The notes beneath the pieces were generated by a model. The model ran no database searches. It was given only the letters and a program-made list of their open reading frames with translations, and was not told where the DNA came from. Of a stretch of 64,000 nt of DNA, positions 36,792 through 48,152 are shown piece after piece. Source of the stretch: Bacillus sp. B1-b2 (GTDB lineage: Bacteria > Bacillota > Bacilli > Bacillales > Cytobacillaceae); contig NZ_WEHU01000001.1 of NCBI RefSeq assembly GCF_009183415.1, forward strand, positions 248,001 through 312,000, read 5' to 3'. Numbering within the stretch: position 1 is the stretch's first letter; the number at the start of each line of letters is the position of its first letter. Both the position numbers and the translations under genes were made by a program.

Positions 36792-38483
36792 ATGAGTAAA
36801 TTTAACTTTAGAAGCATTAGGACTAAACTAATTGCTTCCTTTTTATTAATTTCAATGATAGCTTTTATGTTTGGTGCGTATTTAATTAATTCAATCAATA
36901 AAATGGGTGAAAATACGAAACAATTATCTGAAGATATTCCTTTAATGTCATCTGACTTTTCATTGTTAGGTATTATTACTCAGCAACAAGCTGAGCTGAG
37001 GGGTTATTTGCTTTCGGGGGAAGATAAGTATAAAGAAATATATTTTAATCTGAAGCAACCCAGTTTGGCGATTCAAGCTGAATTATTAAAAGAGTCCGAT
37101 GAGATAACTATTAAAGAAGTTGCTGAACAAACAAATAGTGTTTATAAATTAATTGAAGAAAGATTATTTCCAACTTATGAAGCAGGCAAGATTGAAGAAG
37201 CTCGGCAGATACTTAACAATGAAATTGAACCTATAATGGTTAAAGTTATTGACCAGATGACAAAGTTAGCTTTAGAAAAAGGCGAACAGAGTCAACAATA
37301 TAGTAAACAGGCATTAAAGCAAGCTGATATTACACTAACTATTTCTTTGGTATCTGGCATAGTATTATTAATAATTATAATGATTTTATCTGTTGTAATA
37401 CCAAGAAATATTTCTAAGCCAATTAGTAAACTAAAAGAACGTATGGATTCAATAGCAAAAGGTGATTTAAGTAACGCGGCTTTAAAAGTTAATACTCAGG
37501 ATGAAATTGGCGCGTTGGTTAACTCCTCTAATGAAGTCAACGAAAATTTAAGAGAAATGCTGCACAGTATAAGCTCTGTATCAAATAATCTCTCTAACCA
37601 AAGCAACAGTTTAACAAAAACATCCTATGAGGTAAAAGAGAGTAGTAATCAAATATCAGTGACTATGCAAGAGTTAGCAATAGGTTCTGAAAAGCAAGTT
37701 GATATAACAGTTGAACTTTCTAATACAATGTCGGATTTCTCTAATGAAGTTAAAGAAGCAAATTCTAATGGTGAAAATGTCTATTCATCATCACAGCAAT
37801 TATTAGGATTGACTAAAGAAGGAAGTAAATTAATGATTGATTCGGTTAAACAAATGGAAGTTATTGACCGTATAGTCAAAGAAGCTGTACAAATGGTTAA
37901 AGGACTTGATAATAAATCACAAGAAGTTTCAAAATTGGTTGGTGTAATTAAATCTATTGCAGAGCAAACAAACTTATTGGCATTAAATGCTGCTATTGAG
38001 GCTGCCCGAGCAGGAGAGCATGGTAAAGGTTTTGCTGTAGTAGCAGACGAGGTGAGAAAATTGGCAGAACAAGTTTCATTTTCAGTTACAGATATCACTG
38101 ATATAGTGGGTGATATTCAGAAAGAGACAGATTTAGTTGTCCATTCTTTAGAAGTTGGTTATAAGGAGGTAGAGTTTGGTAAACATCAGATTGTTACTAC
38201 TGGAGAAACCTTTGAGGAAATTGAACGTTCTCTTTCCATTACTTCAAATGGTGTTCAAGTAATTTCTGATACCTTAGAAAATATTGCAAAGAATAGTGGT
38301 ATTATTAATACATCCATTTCTGAAATTGCCTCTGTCTCAGAGGAATCAGCAGCAGGAATTGAAGAAACAGCTGCTACCGTAGAACAGTCAAGTAGTTCTA
38401 TGGAGGACGTTGCAATAAGTGCAACTCGTTTAAATAGTTTGGCAAATGAACTGAAAAAGCAAATAAATAGATTTATTTTATAA
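36792..38483 (+). CDS. methyl-accepting chemotaxis protein
   Basis: 563 residues. TM1 about 13-32, a four-helix-bundle sensor (about 35-180), and TM2 about 185-208. HAMP follows (about 205-260, [20 protein letters not shown] and [17 protein letters not shown]). The signalling domain has the tip [21 protein letters not shown] (about 393-413) and [17 protein letters not shown]. No C-terminal receptor pentapeptide is visible. It should signal through CheA/CheW. GTGAGGGGAAAG precedes the ATG, and a terminator follows. Confidence 0.93.
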   Translation: MSKFNFRSIRTKLIASFLLISMIAFMFGAYLINSINKMGENTKQLSEDIPLMSSDFSLLGIITQQQAELRGYLLSGEDKYKEIYFNLKQPSLAIQAELLKESDEITIKEVAEQTNSVYKLIEERLFPTYEAGKIEEARQILNNEIEPIMVKVIDQMTKLALEKGEQSQQYSKQALKQADITLTISLVSGIVLLIIIMILSVVIPRNISKPISKLKERMDSIAKGDLSNAALKVNTQDEIGALVNSSNEVNENLREMLHSISSVSNNLSNQSNSLTKTSYEVKESSNQISVTMQELAIGSEKQVDITVELSNTMSDFSNEVKEANSNGENVYSSSQQLLGLTKEGSKLMIDSVKQMEVIDRIVKEAVQMVKGLDNKSQEVSKLVGVIKSIAEQTNLLALNAAIEAARAGEHGKGFAVVADEVRKLAEQVSFSVTDITDIVGDIQKETDLVVHSLEVGYKEVEFGKHQIVTTGETFEEIERSLSITSNGVQVISDTLENIAKNSGIINTSISEIASVSEESAAGIEETAATVEQSSSSMEDVAISATRLNSLANELKKQINRFIL

Positions 38484-38541
38484 AGTTCCATTTGAAATCA
38501 AGAAGAATATTACACAATCTATCCTAATTCGAATGTCTCTT

Positions 38542-38585
38542 TACCCTTACATATCATTTCAGTAGAAACTGTAAGGGTATTTTTA
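38542..38585 (+). terminator. rho-independent terminator after MCP gene
   Basis: TACCCTTAC (38542-38550) and GTAAGGGTA (38571-38579) followed by TTTTTAC. Confidence 0.85.
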
Positions 38586-38869
38586 CATTTGTAATGATTT
38601 TTTCACTGGTTTGCCTACTTCTAACTAATTATTACAACCTCTGTAATAAGAAGTAAATCCTACGTTTGCTATTTCACGTTTTCAATGAATTAGGTCATTC
38701 AAATTTAAAAAAGGTGATATTGTTAATCTTAATTGGCATATAACTGGAACAAATCCGTCAAGAAGAGGTTCTCGATACCTTGCTTCAAGATGCCCTAAAG
38801 ACTTATACCGGAACATAATCAATAAAGAAATAAGGTTGTAAATTAAGATGGAGAGGGAAATCTGGCTGC
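38586..38869. other. gene-free stretch in decay zone
   Basis: Contains a short frame (KKGDIVNLNWHITGTNPSRR, about 38710-38770) without recognisable family membership. Nothing else supported. Confidence 0.3.
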
Positions 38870-39195
38870 CGCAAAGTGATTATCGGCAGATGAGGTTACT
38901 CCTGGAACACTACTTGCAAAGTAAACCTCAACTGTATCTCCTGCGTTTAGCTTTAGGATGTCATTTACTTCAATGATCGAACGATTAGACGCAGTTACAC
39001 CAGTATGTAGTATGGTTCAAGAGCATCTGACCGTTAATAATGTATCGAGCAGCAACTTGAAGATCTATGGAGATATTAGGAACGTATTGAATAGATGAAG
39101 AAAAGGAATAAACACCATTAGTTGAGGTAGTAAATACAGAAGTTACTGAATCGTATTCGTTCGCTAAATCAAACTGTTCATCCCAGTAAAATACC
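38870..39195 (-). pseudogene. C1q/BclA-C-like domain gene remnant
   Basis: On the minus strand WDEQFDLANEYD, VTSVFTTSTNGVYSFSSSIQYV, IDLQVAARYIINGQMLL and, after a frame change, NRSIIEVNDILKLNAGDTVE VYFASSVPGVTSS with NHFAA. This is the jelly-roll pattern of bacterial C1q-like domains found at the ends of exosporium or phage-like proteins. One frameshift near 39015 breaks it, and the N-terminus is missing. Confidence 0.65.
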
Positions 39196-39311
39196 TTCAG
39201 ATAGGTACGGTGCTACAACTGAAATATAAATTTTCCGCTCTAAACCCAGCATGTTTTATATCGGAAGGTTTGTTTTTCAAACAATTATGATTGTTGGATT
39301 GAAAGGTAAGG

Positions 39312-39452
39312 GATGGATTTTCACTTGTCAGTTAATATAGGAATTTTAAGTTACTATAATGAAAATACAACTAATAAATGAACTAATAAAAAAAGCCGAT
39401 AATTAGCTGTATAGAGCAAAAACGAGTGAAAAAAATACATTGAATTATGTAA
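39312..39452 (+). pseudogene. decayed copy of a GGDEF gene 3' end
   Basis: Reads MDFHLSVNIGILSYYNENTT and then, through stops, TNKKSR/AVQSKNE. It aligns in order with the last ~45 codons of the intact diguanylate cyclase (34845-34985), including a shared nucleotide string GAACTAATAAAAAAAGCCGATAA. Confidence 0.7.
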
Positions 39453-39512
39453 ATTGCTACTAGAACTAGATTTAACAGGTCAATGCTAAGAAATATAGTT
39501 ACACAGCACTAA

Positions 39513-40989
<1,477 letters not shown>

Positions 40990-41372
40990 TAAAAATTCTA
41001 TATTACGTGTTTACCATCTAACTTTTCTTAAATTTACCGAATGCTGGTTAGTTTCTTGTGTTCATTTTTACCGTAAACTGCTTGATTGTACACTTTTCTT
41101 ACTAGCAAAATTTATTAGATTAAATAAGTTAAAGAGGAATATTAAGAAAAATGAGTGTTAGGAGATAAGTGGGATTCAAAACATATAAAGTTAATTCAGG
41201 TTTTCGGATTTATCTACTAGCAGCAAAATAGAATAATAAATCACCAAAGAAAAAATCCTGATGGGAAAAAATTTTCGAAAGTATGTATAATGAATTTATA
41301 GACATTAAATCTAGCGAAACTGGACAGTATTATGAAATACAATATGATCAGTATAAATACTTAATCTGAGAG
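40990..41372. other. gene-free stretch in decay zone
   Basis: Broken frames only; possibly the lost 5' part of the fragment at 41373-41654. Confidence 0.3.
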
Positions 41373-41654
41373 TTGTTTATATGCTCTACAGCAATATTAT
41401 TGAATAGTGAAAAATTTGAAGAGTTGAGCGATTTAATATACTCAAGGTATTTTGTTTATGATAGTTTTTCTTCTAATCCCAAAAAAGGATATAACTATTT
41501 GATATTCAATAATTACATTAAAGCCTTGGATGAAACACAAGTGAAAAAGCTGAATACTAATTATTTAAGTTACTCTGCTAAGAAGCAGGTAAATAGGATT
41601 AAAGGTATAAACAAGGAAACTTTAGCAAATGTAGATACAATGCTATATTATTAA
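41373..41654 (+). pseudogene. unrecognised protein fragment, 93 codons
   Basis: An open frame with natural-looking composition (YSRYFVYDSF, GYNYLIFNNYIKALDE, NRIKGINKETL) but no ribosome-binding site and no family recognised. It begins mid-domain in appearance, so it is probably the surviving 3' part of a larger gene whose upstream portion is degraded. Confidence 0.35.
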
Positions 41655-41854
41655 TCGAGTTTTATTGAAAGGGGTCAGTTTGAAAGATCATGGTTCCCAT
41701 ATCTTTATTTTTTCAAACGAGTTTTGGAAAGATAGATATTCTACAGAAAGTAGATTCACAAAGGTAATTCAATAAGATAAAAGTACTTTTCAACGTAGCT
41801 GAATTTTGTGAGACTTAAATTAACATAGGATTATGAAATGAAATTTGGCAGGTT

Positions 41855-41886
41855 GAAAGCCTTTGGAATTTGCTCCGAGGGCTTTC
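41855..41886. terminator. hairpin, possible terminator
   Basis: GAAAGCC (41855-41861) and GGCTTTC (41880-41886). The following TATGTGTTTTCTTT is only a partial T-run. Confidence 0.4.
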
Positions 41887-42111
41887 TATGTGTTTTCTTT
41901 AAATAAACTTTATTTATATCATAATTAAGCCTAGGAAGGATACGCTTATTATTGTAGAAATAAAGGCTTTTAATGTCTCTAAATTGTAGTTTAGCATTAG
42001 TATTTGTTTATCAAAGTTGATATTCACTGTGTTAGTTGTTATGAAACTAAGATGAACCCCCATTAAGCAAGGGGGTAAGTACTGTTAATAGAAGTTTCTA
42101 TAGAGAAATTT
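41887..42111. other. intergenic region downstream of the kinase gene
   Basis: Contains a short C/G inverted repeat (CCCCC near 42056 with GGGGG near 42071) that could terminate the minus-strand kinase gene. No T-run of note. Confidence 0.35.
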
Positions 42112-43035
42112 TTAAGATTTTTGAAATAAAGCATGTTCGTTTAGTTCAGCCAATGTTGGAAAGGATTCACTTCCTCCAGACCTCGAAACAGTCATAGAGC
42201 TGACTAAAGTAGCTACTTCTGCCGCTTTTTTCAAACTATATCCTTCTAATAAACAGAAGACAAACGCACCAATAAAGGAGTCTCCAGCTCCAGTTGCATC
42301 TATTGCATCTACTTTATTGGCTGGTGTATAAAAGGTTTCCTTTTTTGTTGCAATAACAACCCCTAGTGAACCTAAAGTTAGAATAACAATATCCTTCACT
42401 TTACTTACTAGTAATTCAGCGACCTTATGAGCAGTTTTAATGGAATCTACTTGAGAGCCACTCATAAACTCAGCTTCCGTTTCGTTAACCACAAGAATAT
42501 TAATAGCAGATAGACTTGTGTCATTTATTTCACGTGCTGGTGCATTATTCAATACAATCTGGCATTCAACATCCTTGGTTTTCTCAATTATGTAATCAAC
42601 AATTTCACTTGGGATTTCTTGTTGCAGCAATATATATTGGCAACTTGTGATAACATCTAAGCTCCGGTCAATATCTTCTTTTGTAATGAGATAGTTTGCT
42701 CCCCTTAATAATGTACTATGATAGTCTCCATCAGGAAGAACATTCACAATCCCCATCCCTGTTGTTCCTTTTTTATTTATAAAATCAACATTAGTTCCTG
42801 AAGCTTGTAAGGATCCGATTAATGCTTCGCCAAATCTATCTTCCCCAACTTTTCCAATCATTGAAGTCGATAATCCTAATTTAGCACATTGTACTGCTTG
42901 GTTTGCCCCTTTACCTCCTGGTCCTTGAATCAAACTATCTGCCATAAATGTTTCCCCTTTTTGAGGTAAGCGTTTTTGTTTTAATAATAGATCGTAGTTA
43001 AGGCTACCAATAACGACCACCTGTTGATTATTCAT
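42112..43035 (-). CDS. PfkB-family sugar kinase, ribokinase type
   Basis: 307 residues. Ribokinase signatures: VVIGSLNYDLLLKQKRLPQKGET at the N-terminus, GGKGANQAVQCAKLG (about 38-52), MIGKVGEDRFGEAL, and the C-terminal DAIDATGAGDSFIGAFV with catalytic Asp in GAGD. It phosphorylates a sugar at the hydroxymethyl position; ribose is likely, but other pentoses or nucleosides are possible in this family. The gene follows the RpiR regulator by 11 nt and is divergent from an isomerase and transporter that probably form one pathway with it. Confidence 0.9.
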   Translation of the reverse strand: MNNQQVVVIGSLNYDLLLKQKRLPQKGETFMADSLIQGPGGKGANQAVQCAKLGLSTSMIGKVGEDRFGEALIGSLQASGTNVDFINKKGTTGMGIVNVLPDGDYHSTLLRGANYLITKEDIDRSLDVITSCQYILLQQEIPSEIVDYIIEKTKDVECQIVLNNAPAREINDTSLSAINILVVNETEAEFMSGSQVDSIKTAHKVAELLVSKVKDIVILTLGSLGVVIATKKETFYTPANKVDAIDATGAGDSFIGAFVFCLLEGYSLKKAAEVATLVSSMTVSRSGGSESFPTLAELNEHALFQKS

Positions 43036-43046
43036 TATTTATCCTC

Positions 43047-43955
43047 CTATTGACGGTATTGTTTAACTGCATCACTTGTTAACAGTAAATTTTTATTTGA
43101 TCCACCTGAATCTTTTAAAGCTAAACTAGTATATAAAGCGTCTAGAATACTTAGCTGAACAATTCTAGCAGAAGCATTCTCACCAGTGATGGGATGATTT
43201 TTCGCTGTGGAAACTAGACTCACGTCTGATACTTCTGTAATAGGACTATTCATGTAATTAGTGAGGCTAATGGTATGAGCTTCTTTAAGTTGAGCTAATT
43301 TTAAGATTTGAACAATGTTTTTTGTAGCACCTGTGTGGGAAATTCCCAAGACTATATCTCCTTTATTTACGAGTGATGTAAACATAAATTGCATGTGAGT
43401 ATCTTTATAAACATGAGCAAAGATACCAATTTTAAGAAGTTTATGTTGGAAATCTTCACAAAGTATGGCAGATCCACCGTTTCCAACTAAAAATATTTTT
43501 TTTTCTTCAGACTTATTACGTAAAATTTCTGCTGCCTTATCAAATGCTACATAATCCACAATGTCTAGCGTATCCTGTATGGCAAGAATAGCATTTAACA
43601 TTACCTTTTCGAGAATGACTTTGTTTGAATCTTTCCGTGTAAATTCTGAATCCAAATCATTCTGATCCTCTTCTTTTTGACCATTGACGTATAACTCAAT
43701 GGCTTTTTTTAATTCATAAAAACCTTTACATTTTAGTTTTTTGCATACTTTCGTTATAGTGGCTTCGCTTACATTAAGATGGACAGCGACTTCACTAATG
43801 GTACTTTTCGCTAACTCTTGGTAGTTATTGCTGATAAATGAAGTTACTCTTCGTTCTTTATTGCCAAGAGAAGGAGAGATGCTACGCGCAAGTAATATAC
43901 ATTCTTTTCCTGATAATGATTTTTGACTCAAACTTCGGTATCTCCTTTCTATCAA
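43047..43955 (-). CDS. MurR/RpiR family transcriptional regulator
   Basis: 302 residues. N-terminal HTH_6 domain (about 15-90) with STISEVAVHLNVSEATITKVCKKL as the helix-turn-helix. C-terminal SIS sugar-phosphate-binding domain (about 130-270) with IFLVGNGGSAILCEDFQHKL and GDIVLGISHTGATKNIV. Such regulators respond to phosphosugars. It is co-transcribed with the kinase and divergent from the isomerase/transporter pair, so it is the likely local regulator. The open frame begins MIERRYRSLSQ; GAAAGGAGAT precedes it. Confidence 0.92.
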   Translation of the reverse strand: MIERRYRSLSQKSLSGKECILLARSISPSLGNKERRVTSFISNNYQELAKSTISEVAVHLNVSEATITKVCKKLKCKGFYELKKAIELYVNGQKEEDQNDLDSEFTRKDSNKVILEKVMLNAILAIQDTLDIVDYVAFDKAAEILRNKSEEKKIFLVGNGGSAILCEDFQHKLLKIGIFAHVYKDTHMQFMFTSLVNKGDIVLGISHTGATKNIVQILKLAQLKEAHTISLTNYMNSPITEVSDVSLVSTAKNHPITGENASARIVQLSILDALYTSLALKDSGGSNKNLLLTSDAVKQYRQ

Positions 43956-44003
43956 TTATTTGAGTTAATAATATCACCATTTTTCAAAAAAGGGAAATAT
44001 AAA

Positions 44004-44055
44004 TTTTACTTTAAAAAACACAAAAGTAAAATTATTAAGTGGTTTTTACGGTAAA
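44004..44055. promoter_or_regulatory. candidate operators in the divergent RpiR/isomerase promoter region
   Basis: Two inverted repeats: TTTTACTTT...AAAGTAAAA spanning about 44004-44032, and the 11-bp palindrome TTTACGGTAAA at 44045-44055. Both share TTTAC/GTAAA half-sites, which suggests binding of one dimeric regulator, probably the adjacent RpiR protein. Confidence 0.45.
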
Positions 44056-44187
44056 TAAAATATTTTTAGTAATATAATTTATTTTCATTTACAAAATAGT
44101 AAAGTATTTATAGACTGTAAGTACAATCATATGAAATTGTTTATTCGATTTTATATGTAATGAAAAAGAAAAAGGGGATACGATTAT

Positions 44188-45144
44188 ATGATATTTTCTA
44201 CACGATTAAATTCATTTAAAGCTCAAAAAGAATTATTTTTCCCAAAAGATAAACAATTGACCACAGTTGATCTCATTAATAGAATGTCTACTGTAAATGG
44301 GTTAACACATGTAGAGCTTAATTATCCGGAACATTTTAAATCTAATACCTTAAATGAAATTAAAGAGGCTATTTCTGAATGTAGTCTTCAAGTGAGTGGT
44401 ATTGCTTTGCGATTTGATGATACGTACTTGAATGGAGAATTCACAAATACTAATGAAGAAATTAGAGGGAAGGCAATCAAGACTACAAAAGAAGCAATTG
44501 AAGTCTGTCAACAACTTGGCGGAACAACTACAACTGTTTGGCTTGCAAATGACGGATTTGATTATTCCTTTCAGTTGGATTATGAAGAGGCATGGATTCA
44601 AACAGTATCAGCATTAAAAGAGATAGCTTCTGAATATCCAGAAATGAATATAAGTTTTGAATACAAGCCTTATGAACCTAGATCTTTTTCACTTGTTGGA
44701 GACATTGGTTTATCTTTATTACTTGTAGAAGAAGTAGGACTACCTAATGTAGGTGTTACTTTAGATTTTTGTCATATGTTAATGAAGAAAGAGAATCCAG
44801 CTTATTCCGTTGCACTAGCTGCTCGAAAAAATCGTCTAATGGGATTCCACTTAAATGATGGATACAAGGATGCAGATGATGGAATTATGTTAGGCAGTGT
44901 TCATCTTATGCAAACATTAGAATTTATCTATTATGCAAAAAAATATAGTTATACAGGTCTTATTTATTTTGATACATTCCCACTTAGAGAAGATCCTGTA
45001 GCTGAATGTGAACAAAATATAAAAATTTACAAAGCGCTAGATAGTTTAATTTCAAAAATAGGAATGGAAAACATAGAGCAGCTAATTAAGGAAAAAAATG
45101 GTGTAAAAGTACAGCAATTTTTATTAGACTCTTTCCTATCATAA
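44188..45144 (+). CDS. sugar phosphate isomerase/epimerase (AP endonuclease 2-like TIM barrel)
   Basis: 318 residues. The TIM-barrel family of xylose-isomerase-like proteins is recognised from VELNYPEHF, VSGIALRFDD, KEAIEVCQQLGGTTTTVW, the metal-binding Glu in NISFEYKPYEP, VGVTLDFCHMLM (Asp and His) and the late GFHLNDGYKDADDG and GLIYFDTFP. It probably interconverts ketose/aldose or epimerises the imported sugar or polyol. GGGGATACGATT precedes the start. The MFS transporter begins 18 nt after its stop. Confidence 0.88.
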   Translation: MIFSTRLNSFKAQKELFFPKDKQLTTVDLINRMSTVNGLTHVELNYPEHFKSNTLNEIKEAISECSLQVSGIALRFDDTYLNGEFTNTNEEIRGKAIKTTKEAIEVCQQLGGTTTTVWLANDGFDYSFQLDYEEAWIQTVSALKEIASEYPEMNISFEYKPYEPRSFSLVGDIGLSLLLVEEVGLPNVGVTLDFCHMLMKKENPAYSVALAARKNRLMGFHLNDGYKDADDGIMLGSVHLMQTLEFIYYAKKYSYTGLIYFDTFPLREDPVAECEQNIKIYKALDSLISKIGMENIEQLIKEKNGVKVQQFLLDSFLS

Positions 45145-45161
45145 AATTTTGTAAACAGGAG

Positions 45162-46397
45162 ATGAAAAAAATGATAGAAAAAATTGGATTACCTAAGAAT
45201 TTGTTGTGGGGATACATTGGTTTAATGTTGTTTATGATTGGCGATGGTATTGAGCAGGCATGGATTGTTCCATATTTGGTGGAAGAAGGCATGTCTGTCA
45301 CACATGCCTCCTTGTTAATCACAGTTTACGGTGTTACTGTTACAATTTCAGCATGGCTTTCCGGCGTCTTTGTTCAGACTCTCGGGCCACGTAAAGCTAT
45401 GTTATTCGGTGTAATCGCTTTCTTGATAGGTAGTGTTGGATTTATTGGATTAGGTATGTATTCATTAAATCTTTCATTAATGATTCCGTTCTATGCTATT
45501 AGAGGGTTTGGTTATCCTATGTTTGCTTATTCCTTCTTAGTATGGATAAATTACAGTACACCAATAGAAAGACGAAGTAGTGCTGCTGGATGGTTTTGGT
45601 TTATGTTTTCTTTAGGTCTTAGTGTAGCAGGTCCATTTTATGCATCTCTCTTTATTCCAGTATTGGGGCATATAAATGTACTTTGGTCAGGGATCCTTTT
45701 TACTGTAATTGGCGCATTTTTAGCAATTGTTATAAACAAAGACAAGGTTCCGGCTTCTGAAATTACACAAATTTCTTTGTCCGAGTTTGCGAAAGCGATA
45801 ACAATATTAAAGAGACCAGTCATTTCTTTAGGTTTAATAGTAAAATCAATAAATGGCTTTGCTCAGTACGGATTACTTCTATTCTTGCCAATTTATCTAT
45901 TAGAATTTGGTTATTCAACAACGGAATGGCTACGTATGTGGTCCACCGTGTTCACTGTTGCAATTTTTGCTAACTTATTGTTTGGATATCTAGGGGATAA
46001 ATGGGGATGGAGAACTACTATTAAATGGGTTGGCGGATATTTTTATGCTGCTGTACTTATATTAGTCTACTTTATGCCACAAATGATTGGACATAATTAT
46101 TGGTTAATGACTGCAACTCTTAGTTTGTGTGGAGTCGCAATGGCTGGATATGTTCCTCTTTCGGCATTATTTCCATTATTAGCGCCAGACAATAAAGGTG
46201 CTGCCATGTCTATTCTTAATTTAGGTGCGGGATTAAGTACATTTATTGCTCCTGCAATTGTAACCCTTTTCTTTCAACCATTTGGTGCTGGTGTAGTCAT
46301 TTTCATTTATGCAGGATTCTATGTATTAAGTGCGATTCTGACACCTTACTTAAAAACACCAGAAGAATTGGAAGAAAGCAGGGAAAAAGTAAGTTGA
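45162..46397 (+). CDS. MFS transporter, RbtT/DalT/CsbX subfamily
   Basis: 411 residues, 12 predicted helices. The N-terminus GLPKNLLWGYIGLMLFMIGDGIEQAW is typical of the CsbX/RbtT/DalT (pentitol) group. Loop 2-3 has the MFS motif GVFVQTLGPRKAM and the central loop GYLGDKWGWRTTIKW. It probably imports ribitol, arabitol or a similar polyol or sugar for the isomerase and kinase. A perfect terminator follows. Confidence 0.88.
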   Translation: MKKMIEKIGLPKNLLWGYIGLMLFMIGDGIEQAWIVPYLVEEGMSVTHASLLITVYGVTVTISAWLSGVFVQTLGPRKAMLFGVIAFLIGSVGFIGLGMYSLNLSLMIPFYAIRGFGYPMFAYSFLVWINYSTPIERRSSAAGWFWFMFSLGLSVAGPFYASLFIPVLGHINVLWSGILFTVIGAFLAIVINKDKVPASEITQISLSEFAKAITILKRPVISLGLIVKSINGFAQYGLLLFLPIYLLEFGYSTTEWLRMWSTVFTVAIFANLLFGYLGDKWGWRTTIKWVGGYFYAAVLILVYFMPQMIGHNYWLMTATLSLCGVAMAGYVPLSALFPLLAPDNKGAAMSILNLGAGLSTFIAPAIVTLFFQPFGAGVVIFIYAGFYVLSAILTPYLKTPEELEESREKVS

Positions 46398-46436
46398 TTT
46401 AATACTTTAAATTCTTTTTCAAAGTGCTCGTTAATC

Positions 46437-46474
46437 ATACCTTATTACATTCAAATTGTAATAAGGTATTTTTT
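46437..46474 (+). terminator. rho-independent terminator after MFS gene
   Basis: ATACCTTATTACA (46437-46449) and TGTAATAAGGTAT (46457-46469) form a perfect 13-bp stem followed by TTTTT. Confidence 0.92.
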
Positions 46475-46559
46475 ATATAGAAAAAAACATGTGGTTTGAA
46501 GGAATCGATACAATCACTTAAACAATTGGAAATAGTTATTATTAGAATTACTAGAAGCT

Positions 46560-46660
46560 TGGAATATTTGTAGATGTTGAATAGGAGCAGCCGTGTGCAT
46601 AGTAGTGCAAGCACGGTTCTGTGAGGTTTCCCTTCTACTCAACTAGTGAGTTCAATCATA
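46560..46660 (+). mobile_element. group II intron 3' remnant (domain V and VI)
   Basis: AGCAGCCGTGTGC followed by a short loop and GCAAGCACGGTTCTGTGAGG (46587-46626) is the domain V hairpin of bacterial group II introns, with the catalytic AGC triad, the two-base bulge (AG) and the closing ACGGTTC. The CTTCTACTCAACTAGTGAG following could be domain VI. No reverse-transcriptase ORF or 5' half is present, so this is a fragment. Confidence 0.75.
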
Positions 46661-47292
46661 AAATTCTACGCAACCAAAATGATTTAATTAGAAATTAATA
46701 GCCACTAAGGGAATTACTCATATTAATAATTCTTGTTCAGAAAAAAATATATAATGAAGAAACTCAACTTTTTGTTATAAAATATTCCATTCCCCTTGAT
46801 TCAATAGAATAAAGGTAGCTTGTAATAGGATGAGTTAGTTTTTTCAGATATATGAGAAATGGCATAAAACTGGGGGAATAGGCATGACCATAAAAGGGGA
46901 TTTACGGGACACCTTACTAAAACATATTTCTCTATTGGGATAGGAACATATCAATTTTCTTGGAGAATACACCTTTGATATGAAGAAAGTGGCAAGTTTA
47001 CATTCGCTGCGCCCTCTTATTCAATAAATAATAAGCCGAATTTGCTTAGCGTATGATTTGCCCCTTTTGTTGGTGGGACACCAGATAGAAGTTAAAGAGG
47101 TTCCCATCTATAAGGCTATGAAGTAGTAAAGTTTATTACAGATTTAAGGATAGTAAATTACCATCAATATCAGGTGATTCATCTAATGATATAGACAGTG
47201 CCTAAAGGATTTAGCTATTTTTTACCATACAATTTCCATTTTGTTCATTTATAATTATATATATGTGAAAGACCAGGGAGGGAAGTGAGAGG
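46661..47292. other. degenerate accessory DNA
   Basis: Short open stretches (for example MTIKGDLRDTLLKHISLLG at about 46884, and LPLLLVGHQIEVKEVPIYKA at about 47070) are broken by stops and do not identify a family. A ribosome-binding-like GGGAGGGAAG at 47276-47285 precedes the next fragment. Confidence 0.35.
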
Positions 47293-47554
47293 TTTGAAAC
47301 ATAGAAAGCAGTTAATAACACTCGCTATGGAGAGTGCAACGCAGATGATAGTCTTTTTATCAAATGGATTAAAAGTTAGATACCGTCTGGCAATCGATGA
47401 ATTTGCAGATTTAGATCTTAAGGCTGAACTCGTCCTTTAAAGAAGTTTATTATACCTAAGGGCAAAGAGTTTGGAAGACATTCATGCACTGGGAAAAAAG
47501 ATACTAGCTACAGATGAAAAAGTAGGCAAGATGATTCGGATTGGTCAGTCATGA
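47293..47554 (+). pseudogene. fragmented small helical gene upstream of LXG-like gene
   Basis: TTG 47293 opens a 48-codon frame (MKHRKQLITLAMESATQM, ending LDLKAELVL). A second frame (KSLEDIHALGKKILATDEKV) ends at TGA 47552-47554, overlapping the start of the following gene by ATGA. The order fits a decayed WXG100-size partner protein commonly encoded before LXG toxins, but similarity is only structural. Confidence 0.35.
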
Positions 47555-48120
47555 AGAGAGATATACAAATCAATTATGGCGTCCTAGATCAGATTATCGA
47601 ACAGCTGCATACATACAAGGATGCTCTACACCAGATGGATGATTCCCTAAAGACTATCGCTGTGTATGTTGAGAATAATGAAGGAAAGAGTTTGGATGCA
47701 TGGGATGATCGTATGCAGAAGTCAAAGAAGCATATTAAAAGCTATGAAAATCAGATAGATGATCTTCTAACCTTATTTGAGAACTATGTGAGTGATTCTA
47801 CTGCTTATATTAAACCTCTTGCGAGAAACAGTATGATGAGGGTGGATCGTAATGATATCTGGTGGAATCTTACCCAGATGGAATCAGGGGTAAATAAACA
47901 TCTATATCGTGCAACAATGGAAACAAATAAGTCCCCGAGCTTTTTGTTCAGTATGTTTGATGATGTTACACCAGAAGAAAAAGAGAGGAGCAGCTATAAT
48001 AAACAACGGATAGAAGGCATACATGGTGACCTGAACTCTACGAAACGAATACTGGAAAAGAAAATGGAATCTTTGTGGGATCTTTATGATTCGAAAGTAA
48101 AGAAGTTTGACAAAAGTTAA
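47551..48120 (+). CDS. LXG-like N-terminal domain protein (T7SS effector remnant)
   Basis: 189 residues, almost wholly helical and coiled-coil-like, beginning IQINYGVLDQIIEQLHTYKD and continuing with LKTIAVYVENNEGKSLDAW. This start resembles the targeting helical hairpin of Bacillus LXG effectors and their partner proteins. No toxin domain follows in the same frame; the protein ends at VKKFDKS. The next small ORF and two immunity-type genes follow directly, so it may be a truncated effector. Confidence in a real gene is fair; confidence in the LXG label is moderate. Confidence 0.6.
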   Translation: MKRDIQINYGVLDQIIEQLHTYKDALHQMDDSLKTIAVYVENNEGKSLDAWDDRMQKSKKHIKSYENQIDDLLTLFENYVSDSTAYIKPLARNSMMRVDRNDIWWNLTQMESGVNKHLYRATMETNKSPSFLFSMFDDVTPEEKERSSYNKQRIEGIHGDLNSTKRILEKKMESLWDLYDSKVKKFDKS

Positions 48121-48152
48121 TACTACTTCAAGAAAAGGGATTACCACTATAC

